Shown here piece by piece: positions 29,086 through 36,384 of a stretch of 64,000 nt of DNA. Both the position numbers and the translations under genes were made by a program. Source of the DNA: an uncultured Photobacterium sp. (lineage in GTDB: Bacteria; Pseudomonadota; Gammaproteobacteria; Enterobacterales; Vibrionaceae); contig NZ_CANMZV010000001.1 of the NCBI RefSeq assembly GCF_947502415.1, positions 124,001 to 188,000 on the forward strand. The letters are read 5' to 3'. Every line of letters starts with the position of its first letter. Within the stretch, counting starts at the first letter, position 1. The notes beneath the pieces were generated by a model that saw only the letters and a list, made by a program, of their open reading frames with translations, had not been told where the DNA came from and made no database searches.

Positions 29086-30090
29086 ATGGCAACTTCAATT
29101 TTGATCTGCGATGATTCAGCGTTAGCCCGTAAGCAGATGGCCCGTGGACTACCTGCTTCGCTTGATGCTGAAGTTACTTTTGCTGTTAATGGCGTAGAAG
29201 CGTTACAGCATTTGAATAAAGAAAAGTTTGCGTTGATGTTTCTGGATCTGACAATGCCTGAAATGGATGGTTATCAGACACTAGAAGCTATCAATCGACA
29301 AGGAATAGATATTAAAGTTATTGTGGTCTCGGGGGATATCCAGCCACAAGCTCAGGCCCGGGTTAAGGCCCTTGGGGCGATCGAGTTTTTGAAAAAGCCG
29401 ATAGATAAGGCACATTTGAAAGACTTGCTCAAGACGCTGATCCCATCCGAACCACTTGCATTTGATGCCGTTATCCAGCGGGTCGCGATACCAGCCCTCC
29501 GTCGTCGTGATATCTATCTGGAAGTGGCTAACGTTGCTATTGGCCGTGCCGCGGACTCATTGGCACGACATTTCGATGTTTTTGTAAATCTGCCGCTGCC
29601 GAATGTCAATGTCTTTGAAGTTAGTGAACTTCATATGACGATGCGCCACCTGTCGACAAGCAGTACTATGTCTGGGATCTGCCAGGGATTCAGTGGCGAG
29701 GGTATTGCGGGTGAGGCACTGGTTTTACTTAGTGATTCCAGTGTTAATGATCTGATGTCGATGATGAAATATCCTGTTGCGGAGGGGGGAGACTCTGAGC
29801 TGGAACTTTTGATGGACGTCAGTAATATTTTGGTCGGTTCGTTTCTTAAGGGACTGGGGCAGCAGGCGGAAGTCAAGTTTTTCCAAAGCCACCCTGTATT
29901 GTTAGGACAACATATCCCGATTGAAAATATGATTGAGCAAACGGAAGGTAACTGGCGTAGAACCATGACATTTGAGGTGAGTTACGGTATAGAAGGGACA
30001 GGCATTAAATGTGATTTGTTACTGATGTTTGTGGATGAATCACTGCCGTTACTTGATAACAAATTGTCGTATTTGATGGATGAGGATTAA
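29086..30090 (+). CDS. Response regulator with a CheC-type phosphatase domain
   Basis: 334 residues. The N-terminal receiver (about 1-120) has phospho-acceptor Asp54 in MFLDLTMPEMDGY and the conserved Lys in FLKKPID. The C-terminal half is CheC-like with both phosphatase-type motifs: LEVANVAIGRAADSL (Glu146, Asn149) and LMDVSNILVGSF (Asp244, Asn247). CheC proteins dephosphorylate CheY, so this may be a receiver-controlled phosphatase acting on chemotaxis signalling. The start has an AAGGAG site. The stop lies 3 bases before the PAS gene. Confidence 0.88.
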   Translation: MATSILICDDSALARKQMARGLPASLDAEVTFAVNGVEALQHLNKEKFALMFLDLTMPEMDGYQTLEAINRQGIDIKVIVVSGDIQPQAQARVKALGAIEFLKKPIDKAHLKDLLKTLIPSEPLAFDAVIQRVAIPALRRRDIYLEVANVAIGRAADSLARHFDVFVNLPLPNVNVFEVSELHMTMRHLSTSSTMSGICQGFSGEGIAGEALVLLSDSSVNDLMSMMKYPVAEGGDSELELLMDVSNILVGSFLKGLGQQAEVKFFQSHPVLLGQHIPIENMIEQTEGNWRRTMTFEVSYGIEGTGIKCDLLLMFVDESLPLLDNKLSYLMDED

Positions 30091-30093
30091 GCC

Positions 30094-30528
30094 ATGTTTT
30101 CTTTACCAGCCGAGTTTGAGCAGTTTCACTGGATGGTTGACATGGTGCAGCATGTCGATGTCGGGCTTGTTGTACTGGATAAGGATTTCAATATCCATGT
30201 CTGGAATGGCTTTATGATCCACCATAGTGGTAAGCAGGCCCATGAAGCGATTGGCAAGAACCTGTTTGAGATTTTTCCTGAAATTCCAGAAGAGTGGTTT
30301 GTGGCAAAGTCAAAGCCTGTTTTTGAACTCGGTTGCCGCAGCTTTCTTATCTGGCGTCAGCGTCCGTATTTGTTTAAATGCCGGAATGTCAGGCCAATTA
30401 CCCAGCAAGCGTCATTTATGTATCAGAACGTGACGCTTAACCCGATGACATCGCCAAAGGGAGTGGTGGATTATCTCTTTATGGCGGTGGAAGATGCTAC
30501 TGCTGAGGCGTTAGCTGAAGGACGGTGA
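30094..30528 (+). CDS. Stand-alone PAS-domain protein
   Basis: 144 residues, nearly all one PAS domain: GLVVLDKDFNIHVWNGFMIH, then GKNLFEIFPEIPEEWF, and a C-terminal strand with VVDYLFMAVEDAT. There is no output domain. It is 3 bases after the REC-CheC gene, so the two are co-transcribed. It probably supplies the sensory input or partner for that regulator (inference). A terminator follows. Confidence 0.83.
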   Translation: MFSLPAEFEQFHWMVDMVQHVDVGLVVLDKDFNIHVWNGFMIHHSGKQAHEAIGKNLFEIFPEIPEEWFVAKSKPVFELGCRSFLIWRQRPYLFKCRNVRPITQQASFMYQNVTLNPMTSPKGVVDYLFMAVEDATAEALAEGR

Positions 30529-30548
30529 ACCGATAAATAATTACCATA

Positions 30549-30574
30549 AAAAGCTCACAGTCGTGGGCTTTTTT
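30549..30574 (+). terminator. Intrinsic terminator of the REC-CheC / PAS operon
   Basis: A 10-bp stem (AAAAGCTCAC with GTGGGCTTTT, one T-G pair), AGTC loop, T6. Confidence 0.85.
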
Positions 30575-30754
30575 CTTATCTGCATTATTCATATTTTATT
30601 TTCACGTTTACCTGATTATTAATAGCTCTATCACCTTGCTGTATTTTTTGTATATGAAAAAGAAGGATTTTTTTGTGTTTCTATATTTGTAAATTATTTT
30701 GTTTAGATCTAGACATAAGGTGTAGTGGCAAAAAACAAATAAAGGACTATTCAT

Positions 30755-31765
30755 ATGACAAAGCTATACAAATTCCTCTCGCTAGCCTTGCTTGTTTCTG
30801 GCGTTACTCAAGCTGCAACCGATAATCCGTGGTATGTAGGTGCACGAATTGGTGGTACTAACTTTGATAGTTTTGACGGTGCTCTTGATGGTCGTGAAAG
30901 TGCATTTGAACGTGATGACTGGGGTGGTGGTGCCTTTATTGGGTATAACTATAATTCCTGGTTTGGCGTCGAAGGTGGCTATACCTACTTGGGCCAGGCC
31001 GATTTCAAACAGGGAAATAGCGGTTTTGAAGTTCAAGGGCTAGATCTTGTTGGTAAGTTCACCTGGTCGGCAACGTCCGATATCGATATTTTTGGTAAGG
31101 CTGGTGGTTATTTTTTTGATGTTGATAACGGGGTCAACAACGAAGATGAAAGCGGCATTTCCGGCACGGTTGGTGTCGGAGCTGAGTATTTCTTTAATGA
31201 GGATCTTTCAGCACGAGTTGAGTACCAATATTATAATCAGGTTGGTGATAACGACCCGGGTGAGAGTGATGTCCATTTTTACGGTTTGAGCCTGGTATAT
31301 CATTGGGGAGCACAGCCGACAGTCGCCATTGAACCTGCGCCTGAACCTGTCGCAGAGCCAGCACCGGAACCAGAACCTGTTCCTGTTGAGCCTGAAGTTA
31401 TTGAGATTGAAGCTCTTAGTTTGGCACTACCTTTTGCCTTTGACAGTAACGCGCTTTCTCAGGCTGATATAGATAGATTGAAACCAATAGGTGACCGCTT
31501 AGTAGAATATCCAGGCCTTAAATTGTATGTCATTGGGCATACCGATAGTCGAGGATCCGAAGAGTATAACCAGAAACTCTCTGAAGAACGGGCTGCTATG
31601 GTTGCCAGTTATTTAGGCACCCATTTCGGTGTTGAGAAAGATCGTGTAATTGTCCAGGGACGTGGTGAAACAGACCCTGTTGCACCGAATGATTCTGAAG
31701 ACGGTCGTGCCCAGAATCGCCGTGTTCAGGTTTATACACCAGGTTTTGAGTTGACTGAAAGCTAA
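30755..31765 (+). CDS. OmpA-family outer-membrane porin
   Basis: 336 residues. A signal peptide ends GVTQA (about 20). An eight-stranded beta-barrel-like N-terminal domain with alternating aromatic strands runs to about 185. A Pro-Glu-rich hinge (PEPVAEPAPEPEPVPVEPE) follows. The C-terminal OmpA domain binds peptidoglycan (FDSNALSQADIDRLKPIGD, IGHTDSRGSEEYNQKLSEER, GRAQNRRVQVY). It anchors the outer membrane to the cell wall. A strong AAAGGA ribosome site precedes the ATG, and it is a single gene between terminators. Confidence 0.93.
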   Translation: MTKLYKFLSLALLVSGVTQAATDNPWYVGARIGGTNFDSFDGALDGRESAFERDDWGGGAFIGYNYNSWFGVEGGYTYLGQADFKQGNSGFEVQGLDLVGKFTWSATSDIDIFGKAGGYFFDVDNGVNNEDESGISGTVGVGAEYFFNEDLSARVEYQYYNQVGDNDPGESDVHFYGLSLVYHWGAQPTVAIEPAPEPVAEPAPEPEPVPVEPEVIEIEALSLALPFAFDSNALSQADIDRLKPIGDRLVEYPGLKLYVIGHTDSRGSEEYNQKLSEERAAMVASYLGTHFGVEKDRVIVQGRGETDPVAPNDSEDGRAQNRRVQVYTPGFELTES

Positions 31766-31778
31766 CAAAGCTAGAAGT

Positions 31779-31804
31779 AAAAAAGCGCCGTTTGGCGCTT
31801 TTTT
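31779..31804. terminator. Bidirectional terminator between ompA-like and M48 protease genes
   Basis: A perfect 11-bp stem AAAAAAGCGCC / GGCGCTTTTTT with GTTT loop; T-runs on both strands suit the convergent neighbours. Confidence 0.92.
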
Positions 31805-31829
31805 ATGTTATCGGTGTTTTGATATATGA

Positions 31830-32621
31830 CTACAGTTGGCACTGTGGATGTGGGGCATTATAAGCCGGTAGGCGTCCGATCTCGGCTTTCAAGTCGCCAA
31901 TACGCGTCGCATGAGATGGGTGAGTTGAAAGAAGCTCTGGTGGTTGATTACCGCCAGAAGCTTTATTCATATTTTGCCACAGGGTAATACTTTCATTCGG
32001 ATTGAATCCAGCTTCAGCCATTAGGCGCAGACCGATAATGTCGGATTCAGACTCTTGTGCACGGCCGTAAGGCATCAGCACACCATATTGAACACCAAGC
32101 CCGAGTCCGGCCATTGCTGCATCATAATATTCAGTACCGCTTATCGCCATACTTGATAATTGAAGGCCAACATTGGCTAACTGTGTGCGGGACAGGCGCT
32201 CGTTGCTGTGTTCGGCCATAACATGGCCGATTTCATGGCCAATGACGCTAGCAAGCTGATCCTGATTATTGGCAACATCTAGTAAACCGGTGTAGACCCC
32301 GATTTTTCCGCCCGGTAGGGCAAAAGCGTTGACTTGATCGCTATCAAAAACGACGACTTCCCACTGGCTGAAGCCATTCCTTGGATTTAGTTTTGACGTC
32401 AGGGTGTTGGCGACACACTGTACATATTGGTTGGTCTTGGGGGCCGTGTTGATTTTTTCTTGTTTTTTCAGTTCTTCAAAAGACTGCGCACCAAGTTGCG
32501 ACATATCTTGGTTGGAAAACAGCAAAACCTGCTGACGGCCAGTAGGAGAGCTGGAGCAGGCAGTAAGCGCCATTGTTGAAGCTAGTAGCCCTGTTATGAT
32601 CAGAGGGTGAAAATGACGCAT
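31830..32621 (-). CDS. M48-family metalloprotease lipoprotein (LoiP-like)
   Basis: 263 residues from the ATG at 32621, preceded by AAAGGAA; an ATG at 32639 has no ribosome site. The lipoprotein signal ends with lipobox LTAC. The zinc-protease motif is GHEIGHVMAEHSNER (HExxH), with the third-ligand Glu probably in AQESESDIIG. It resembles E. coli LoiP (YggG), an outer-membrane-associated protease of M48. It probably works in envelope quality control in the periplasm. A single gene with a shared terminator. Confidence 0.92.
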   Translation of the reverse strand: MRHFHPLIITGLLASTMALTACSSSPTGRQQVLLFSNQDMSQLGAQSFEELKKQEKINTAPKTNQYVQCVANTLTSKLNPRNGFSQWEVVVFDSDQVNAFALPGGKIGVYTGLLDVANNQDQLASVIGHEIGHVMAEHSNERLSRTQLANVGLQLSSMAISGTEYYDAAMAGLGLGVQYGVLMPYGRAQESESDIIGLRLMAEAGFNPNESITLWQNMNKASGGNQPPELLSTHPSHATRIGDLKAEIGRLPAYNAPHPQCQL

Positions 32622-32750
32622 ATGAGTAATTCCTTTCATCCAATTATAGGCAAGATTAAACGCAGGATCATACTATGGCAGTGAGATTGTTTATAGTCGC
32701 CAAGGAGCCAGAATGTTATTCTGGTCGGGAATTGGATAACAGGTAACTTC

Positions 32751-33185
32751 ATGAGTATGTGGAAAAAACCGTTCACGTTGGATAGCTTGAACCAGACATC
32801 GGTTAATACGTTAGTCGAGCATTTGGGGATTGAGTACTGTGAGTTTGATGATAATAGTTTGAGTGCTGTTATGCCTGTTGATGCCCGTACCCATCAGCCT
32901 TTAGGAATGTTGCATGGTGGTGCATCAGTAGTGTTGGCCGAAACACTTGGCTCCCTGGCTGCCAATATGTGTGTAGATGATGGAAAGTATTGCGTTGGTT
33001 TAGATATCAATGCTAATCATGTACGTGCTGTACGGAGCGGTATTGTTAAGGGAAAAGCTGTCCCGCTTCATCTAGGGGCAACCACTCAGGTGTGGCAAAT
33101 TGAGATCACCGATGAACGAGGCCGATTAGTCTGCACTAGCAGACTGACGATGGCTGTGATGAAACATAAGAAAAAAGAAGCTTAA
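32751..33185 (+). CDS. Hotdog-fold acyl-CoA thioesterase (YdiI/MenI-like)
   Basis: 144 residues with the hotdog helix and active-site block GMLHGGASVVLAETLGSLAA (His about 55, Glu about 64). This is the pattern of E. coli YdiI (MenI, 1,4-dihydroxy-2-naphthoyl-CoA hydrolase in menaquinone synthesis) and EntH. No menaquinone gene is adjacent, so the exact acyl-CoA substrate is inferred only from family. It is followed 3 bases later by a small gene, which makes a two-gene unit. Confidence 0.88.
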   Translation: MSMWKKPFTLDSLNQTSVNTLVEHLGIEYCEFDDNSLSAVMPVDARTHQPLGMLHGGASVVLAETLGSLAANMCVDDGKYCVGLDINANHVRAVRSGIVKGKAVPLHLGATTQVWQIEITDERGRLVCTSRLTMAVMKHKKKEA

Positions 33186-33188
33186 TTA

Positions 33189-33419
33189 ATGAATTTAACG
33201 TTTTCTGAAGGTCGAATTATTGCCAACCAGCATGAGTTAGTTATTCGCCTGAACGGCAGTGCACGAGTGACATTGCAAGCTTTAGTCGATGATGTGAATT
33301 TGATTGGTGGAGCCAATGTGATCACAGCGATGGGAAGTGGTGTTAACTGGTCTGTTCGGCTTGATAATGAAGAGCAATTACGTGAAGTATCTGAAGTTAT
33401 CGGTATTGCTATTCAGTAA
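33189..33419 (+). CDS. Small DUF3389-like protein
   Basis: 76 residues. An N-terminal beta-rich portion (LTFSEGRIIANQHELVIRL) is followed by a hydrophobic middle and an acidic C-terminus. It resembles the short Vibrionaceae DUF3389 proteins (from memory), whose function is unknown. It starts three bases after the thioesterase stop, so it is translated from the same message. Confidence 0.68.
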   Translation: MNLTFSEGRIIANQHELVIRLNGSARVTLQALVDDVNLIGGANVITAMGSGVNWSVRLDNEEQLREVSEVIGIAIQ

Positions 33420-33425
33420 TTGTTG

Positions 33426-33451
33426 ATGCCGTGTGCTAATACGGCATTTTA
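33426..33451 (+). terminator. Probable terminator of the thioesterase operon
   Basis: ATGCCGT pairs with ACGGCAT around an 8-base loop; the following tract is TTTTAGTTTTT, a broken T-run. Confidence 0.6.
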
Positions 33452-33522
33452 GTTTTTGATTCTGGATTTTTTTCCCGCTATTGTCGTTATCTTCCTGCTT
33501 GATGAAAACAAGAACAACGGGT

Positions 33523-33562
33523 ACCTCATATAGGGAAACTGCATATGAAATTCCTTTGAGGT
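33523..33562 (+). other. Possible structured element in a 400-base gene-free stretch
   Basis: ACCTCA (33523-33528) pairs with TGAGGT (33557-33562). After a 3-base bulge, AGGGAA (33532-33537) pairs with TTCCTT (33551-33556), with one G-T. The loop is 13 bases. There is no T-run. The rest of 33452-33822 is AT-rich without a supportable gene. Confidence 0.3.
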
Positions 33563-33607
33563 AAGCGAGGTTTTTTATCTTAACTTAATGATTTTAATGT
33601 TTCTTTG

Positions 33608-33622
33608 GTGATGATTATCATT
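33608..33622. promoter_or_regulatory. Weak Fur-like sequence upstream of the phosphotransferase
   Basis: The core ATGATTATCAT (33610-33620) equals the centre of the classical 19-bp Fur box. Only 10 of 14 positions of the 7-1-7 form fit. It lies 200 bases upstream of the next gene. Confidence 0.25.
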
Positions 33623-33822
33623 TAATCGTGGTTTGACTTTTCTTGCGCCTGTTTTTTATTCTGCGGTAAATCATTAGATACATTTTAGTGAGAGCGCGAG
33701 CTCAGAATTTACTATTTTGACCCAAAATCCTAGCTTGAAGAGGCCAATTGTTGCACTCTAAACATGAGAAACAAGACTGATATTTTGGTGATGAGTGCCG
33801 GGTATTTGTACAGGGAATGCTG

Positions 33823-34719
33823 ATGATAAAACCACAACTTAAGCAGATAGCTGAAAGCGCTTATCAGACGATTTTTGGCCAGCGTCCTGATTTATGTAAT
33901 TTTCAGGAAACATTTTATGGCTGGGTTGTGTTTGTTGCGTCACCACACGGAGCTAAGGTTGTCGTTAAGTTTTCAAGGGAGATCGGTCGCCAGGCGAAAG
34001 AGATCCAAGGGTTATCTCGTTTAAGTAAAGTGTTGGCATGTCCTGTCCCTGAAGTCTTGTTTTTCGGACGAGAAGAAGGGTATGACTATATTATGCTGGA
34101 GTGGGTCAAAGGAGAGTCTGCACATAAGTTACCCAATGATCCGGCTGCGGTAGAATCTTTTCGTGAGAGTTATACTAATCTATTGCTAGCTTTACATGAA
34201 CATCAGGCTTCAGAAGGATTCGAAGTAGTCGAGAATGAGTTTACTCCTTGCTTGATAAAAGCCTATGAAAGCTGGATGTCACCTGTATTGCGTTATGTAC
34301 AGAGTAGTTGTTCACCTTTTTCTTCCGAGCTCAAAGATATCTATTCGACTTTATGGGAGAGAAAAGAAGAGATTTTGTCACCGATAAATCATCATTCTTC
34401 TTTGGTTCACGATGATTGTCATGTGGGGAACATACTGTTTGACCAGAAAACTTATCAGGTTTCAGCCATCGTAGATCCGTGTGATGTCGGTTATAAGCAT
34501 CGTGAGTTTGACCTTTTTCATCTTTATGATGTCCGCCCGGATTTACAGCTTGTTGAAAGATACCAAGAGAGTGTTCAACTAGCTGAGGGATTTGATTGTC
34601 GCCGATGGTTTTTAAGTTTATGGGACGATGCCAAACATAGCCGGAATATGGGGTGGTATGACGAGCAGTGGTTGCTGTCGAAGGCAAATCGGTTTGAAGA
34701 GAGTTATTCTTGCCGTTAA
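33823..34719 (+). CDS. Aminoglycoside-phosphotransferase-fold small-molecule kinase
   Basis: 298 residues from the ATG at 33823, chosen because AGGGA lies 6 bases upstream; an ATG at 33817 overlaps that site. It has the kinase fold of the APH / fructosamine-kinase group: VVVKFSREIG (ATP Lys), catalytic loop LVHDDCHVGNILFD (Brenner-type HxD...N) and metal site AIVDPCDVGYKHREFDL. The substrate is unknown. A resistance role is not implied, since it is a lone chromosomal gene without mobile context. Confidence 0.82.
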   Translation: MIKPQLKQIAESAYQTIFGQRPDLCNFQETFYGWVVFVASPHGAKVVVKFSREIGRQAKEIQGLSRLSKVLACPVPEVLFFGREEGYDYIMLEWVKGESAHKLPNDPAAVESFRESYTNLLLALHEHQASEGFEVVENEFTPCLIKAYESWMSPVLRYVQSSCSPFSSELKDIYSTLWERKEEILSPINHHSSLVHDDCHVGNILFDQKTYQVSAIVDPCDVGYKHREFDLFHLYDVRPDLQLVERYQESVQLAEGFDCRRWFLSLWDDAKHSRNMGWYDEQWLLSKANRFEESYSCR

Positions 34720-34783
34720 ATTTGCTACTAGATGATTTATCTGCGTATTATTTTTGTAGTTAGATAGCACAAGGGATCGCAAA

Positions 34784-35392
34784 ATGAGAACAGTAGCAGC
34801 CTGTTTTATCGCTCTTTTACTGGTTGGTTGCGCCCAGCAGATCTCTCGGGAACCTGAGCCTGTTCCTGAACCTGAAGTTAGTGGTGAAGTTAAGCCTGTA
34901 GAGCCTGTTGTAATTGTACCGGAGCCAGAGGTTAAACCTGTTCCGGAAGTGACGCCGAAACCAGAACCCAAACCTAAGCCAGTTCCTGTTGTTACCAAGA
35001 CGAAAGATGGAAAACTAATTTTGGGGGCAGAGGAGTGGGTATGGCTAGCCCCGGCTAAAAAGCATGTGAGGGTAAAGGTCGATTCTGGAGTAAAACTTTC
35101 TACTATTGGTGTTTCTGATGTTCAGGAATTTGAGCGTGATGGTAACGATTGGGTTAAGTTCAAGGCAGGAGGACAGCCTGTAGAATTGCCTGTTGAAAGA
35201 TGGTTGAAAAGTAAAAATGGCAGCAAGGAAAGGAAGGCCGTCGTTAAATTACGGGCGAAGTTGGGTGAATTGAATGAACTGACTGAGTTTGCTCTTACCG
35301 CAGGAAAGGGCATTGTTCTCGGCATTAACTTTATCCGGGATGTTGCAATCGTAGATGGTAATCGTAAATATGTTCAGCCAAAGGTCAAATGA
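34784..35392 (+). CDS. Lipoprotein with a retropepsin-like (PF05618) domain
   Basis: 202 residues. The lipoprotein signal ends LLVGC (Cys about 16), followed by a Pro-Glu/Pro-Lys linker (about 25-70). The domain beginning EEWVWLAPAKKHVRVKVDSG and ending FIRDVAIVDGNRKYVQPKVK resembles the putative ATP-dependent zinc protease / RimB-type retropepsin family. Relatives carry DTGA with a following SSL; here it reads DSGV and LSTI, so the Asp remains but the loop is altered. It is a single gene with a shared terminator, likely in the envelope. Confidence 0.78.
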   Translation: MRTVAACFIALLLVGCAQQISREPEPVPEPEVSGEVKPVEPVVIVPEPEVKPVPEVTPKPEPKPKPVPVVTKTKDGKLILGAEEWVWLAPAKKHVRVKVDSGVKLSTIGVSDVQEFERDGNDWVKFKAGGQPVELPVERWLKSKNGSKERKAVVKLRAKLGELNELTEFALTAGKGIVLGINFIRDVAIVDGNRKYVQPKVK

Positions 35393-35404
35393 ATATAGAT
35401 ATAA

Positions 35405-35429
35405 ACAAGGCGGCCAAGTACCGCCTTGT
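35405..35429. terminator. Hairpin between convergent lipoprotein and DUF2797 genes
   Basis: A perfect 9-bp stem ACAAGGCGG / CCGCCTTGT with a 7-base loop. T-runs are weak on both strands. Confidence 0.6.
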
Positions 35430-35452
35430 GTTGTTTAGGAGCCAGTTTAGGG

Positions 35453-36280
35453 CTATGGTGTTTCGACGCAGACTTCGTAGCTGGTGAATTTACGGATGTT
35501 GATCACCCCTGTATCAAAGATAAGGTATTGTCCCTTGATACCAAGAAGAGTACCTTCTACTACAGGCTCTTTATCAAAATTGTGTGAACTAATTTTCGTA
35601 GGGTATTGAGTCACAGGGTATTGAATTGCTAAAAGTTCTTCATCGAGCCTTTCAACAGCATCATCACCATACAGTTCAAGCAGTTCATTTAGTCGATTTT
35701 CAATGGCCGGTAATAAACGATCTGCTTCTTGTTTTAGGTCAATGTCATTGTTGTCACCTTTGAGCATCGCACGCCAGTTTGTCTTATCCGCAACCATTTC
35801 AGCGAGAGCAATTTCGACCAAGCCAGACAGTTGTCTGGTTTTGACTTTCAGGATTGCCAGGCCTTGGGTTGCCCCCTGGTCAATCCAGCGGGTTGGCAGT
35901 TGCGTATGACGGGTAATCCCAACTTTTAGCCCTGAAGTATTTGACAGGTATACATAATGAGGGACCATACAGTGAGTATCTCCCCACTCAGGCTCTCGGC
36001 AAGTTCCTTTGGCATAATGACAAGTCTCAGGTTTCATTATGCACATATCACAGCGAGCGAGCTTTTTCATACAAGGGTAGCAATGACCTTGTGAGTAGCT
36101 TTTCTTCGTTTTTTTACCGCAGGCATCGCAGAAAATATTGCCTGTGTAGCTCACCTTCAGCTTTTTGCCGATTAATGGATTTAAGGGGAGAAAGTCATCA
36201 CCGACAGGAAGTAGGTATTCCACTTCTTTGTCGAGAGATGATTTCATTTTTTTCAGTGTACCAAGCATGACTTTGCTCAT
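35453..36280 (-). CDS. DUF2797 protein with zinc-binding Cys clusters
   Basis: 275 residues. An N-terminal half has Cys motifs CDACGKKTKKSYSQGHCYPC and CDMCIMKPETCHYAKGTC, a likely zinc-binding region. Then come HYVYLSNTSGLKVGITR and RWIDQGATQG, a pattern typical of DUF2797 and distantly reminiscent of GIY-YIG nuclease cores (YVY... VGIT). Function is unknown. It is a stand-alone gene convergent with the lipoprotein and just outside the AT-rich cellulose block. Confidence 0.82.
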   Translation of the reverse strand: MSKVMLGTLKKMKSSLDKEVEYLLPVGDDFLPLNPLIGKKLKVSYTGNIFCDACGKKTKKSYSQGHCYPCMKKLARCDMCIMKPETCHYAKGTCREPEWGDTHCMVPHYVYLSNTSGLKVGITRHTQLPTRWIDQGATQGLAILKVKTRQLSGLVEIALAEMVADKTNWRAMLKGDNNDIDLKQEADRLLPAIENRLNELLELYGDDAVERLDEELLAIQYPVTQYPTKISSHNFDKEPVVEGTLLGIKGQYLIFDTGVINIRKFTSYEVCVETP

Positions 36281-36384
36281 TTATTTGTCATATGTAATCC
36301 GATTTTATCATCTGCAAAAAGAAATATCTGAGCAGATTGTAAATACGTTTGTGCATAGTGATCCCTGAATTGTAGGGGAGAATA

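Noticed and set aside
28913-29104. 63-codon plus-strand frame in front of the REC-CheC gene
   Set aside because: Overlaps the start of the real gene in another frame and has no ribosome site.
33817-34719. Calling the APH-fold kinase an antibiotic-resistance gene
   Set aside because: No mobile context, and motif similarity is shared by many housekeeping small-molecule kinases.
35453-36280. Reading the DUF2797 protein as a GIY-YIG nuclease
   Set aside because: The YVY...VGIT pattern is only distantly similar and the family is defined by its own Cys clusters; catalytic residues could not be placed.
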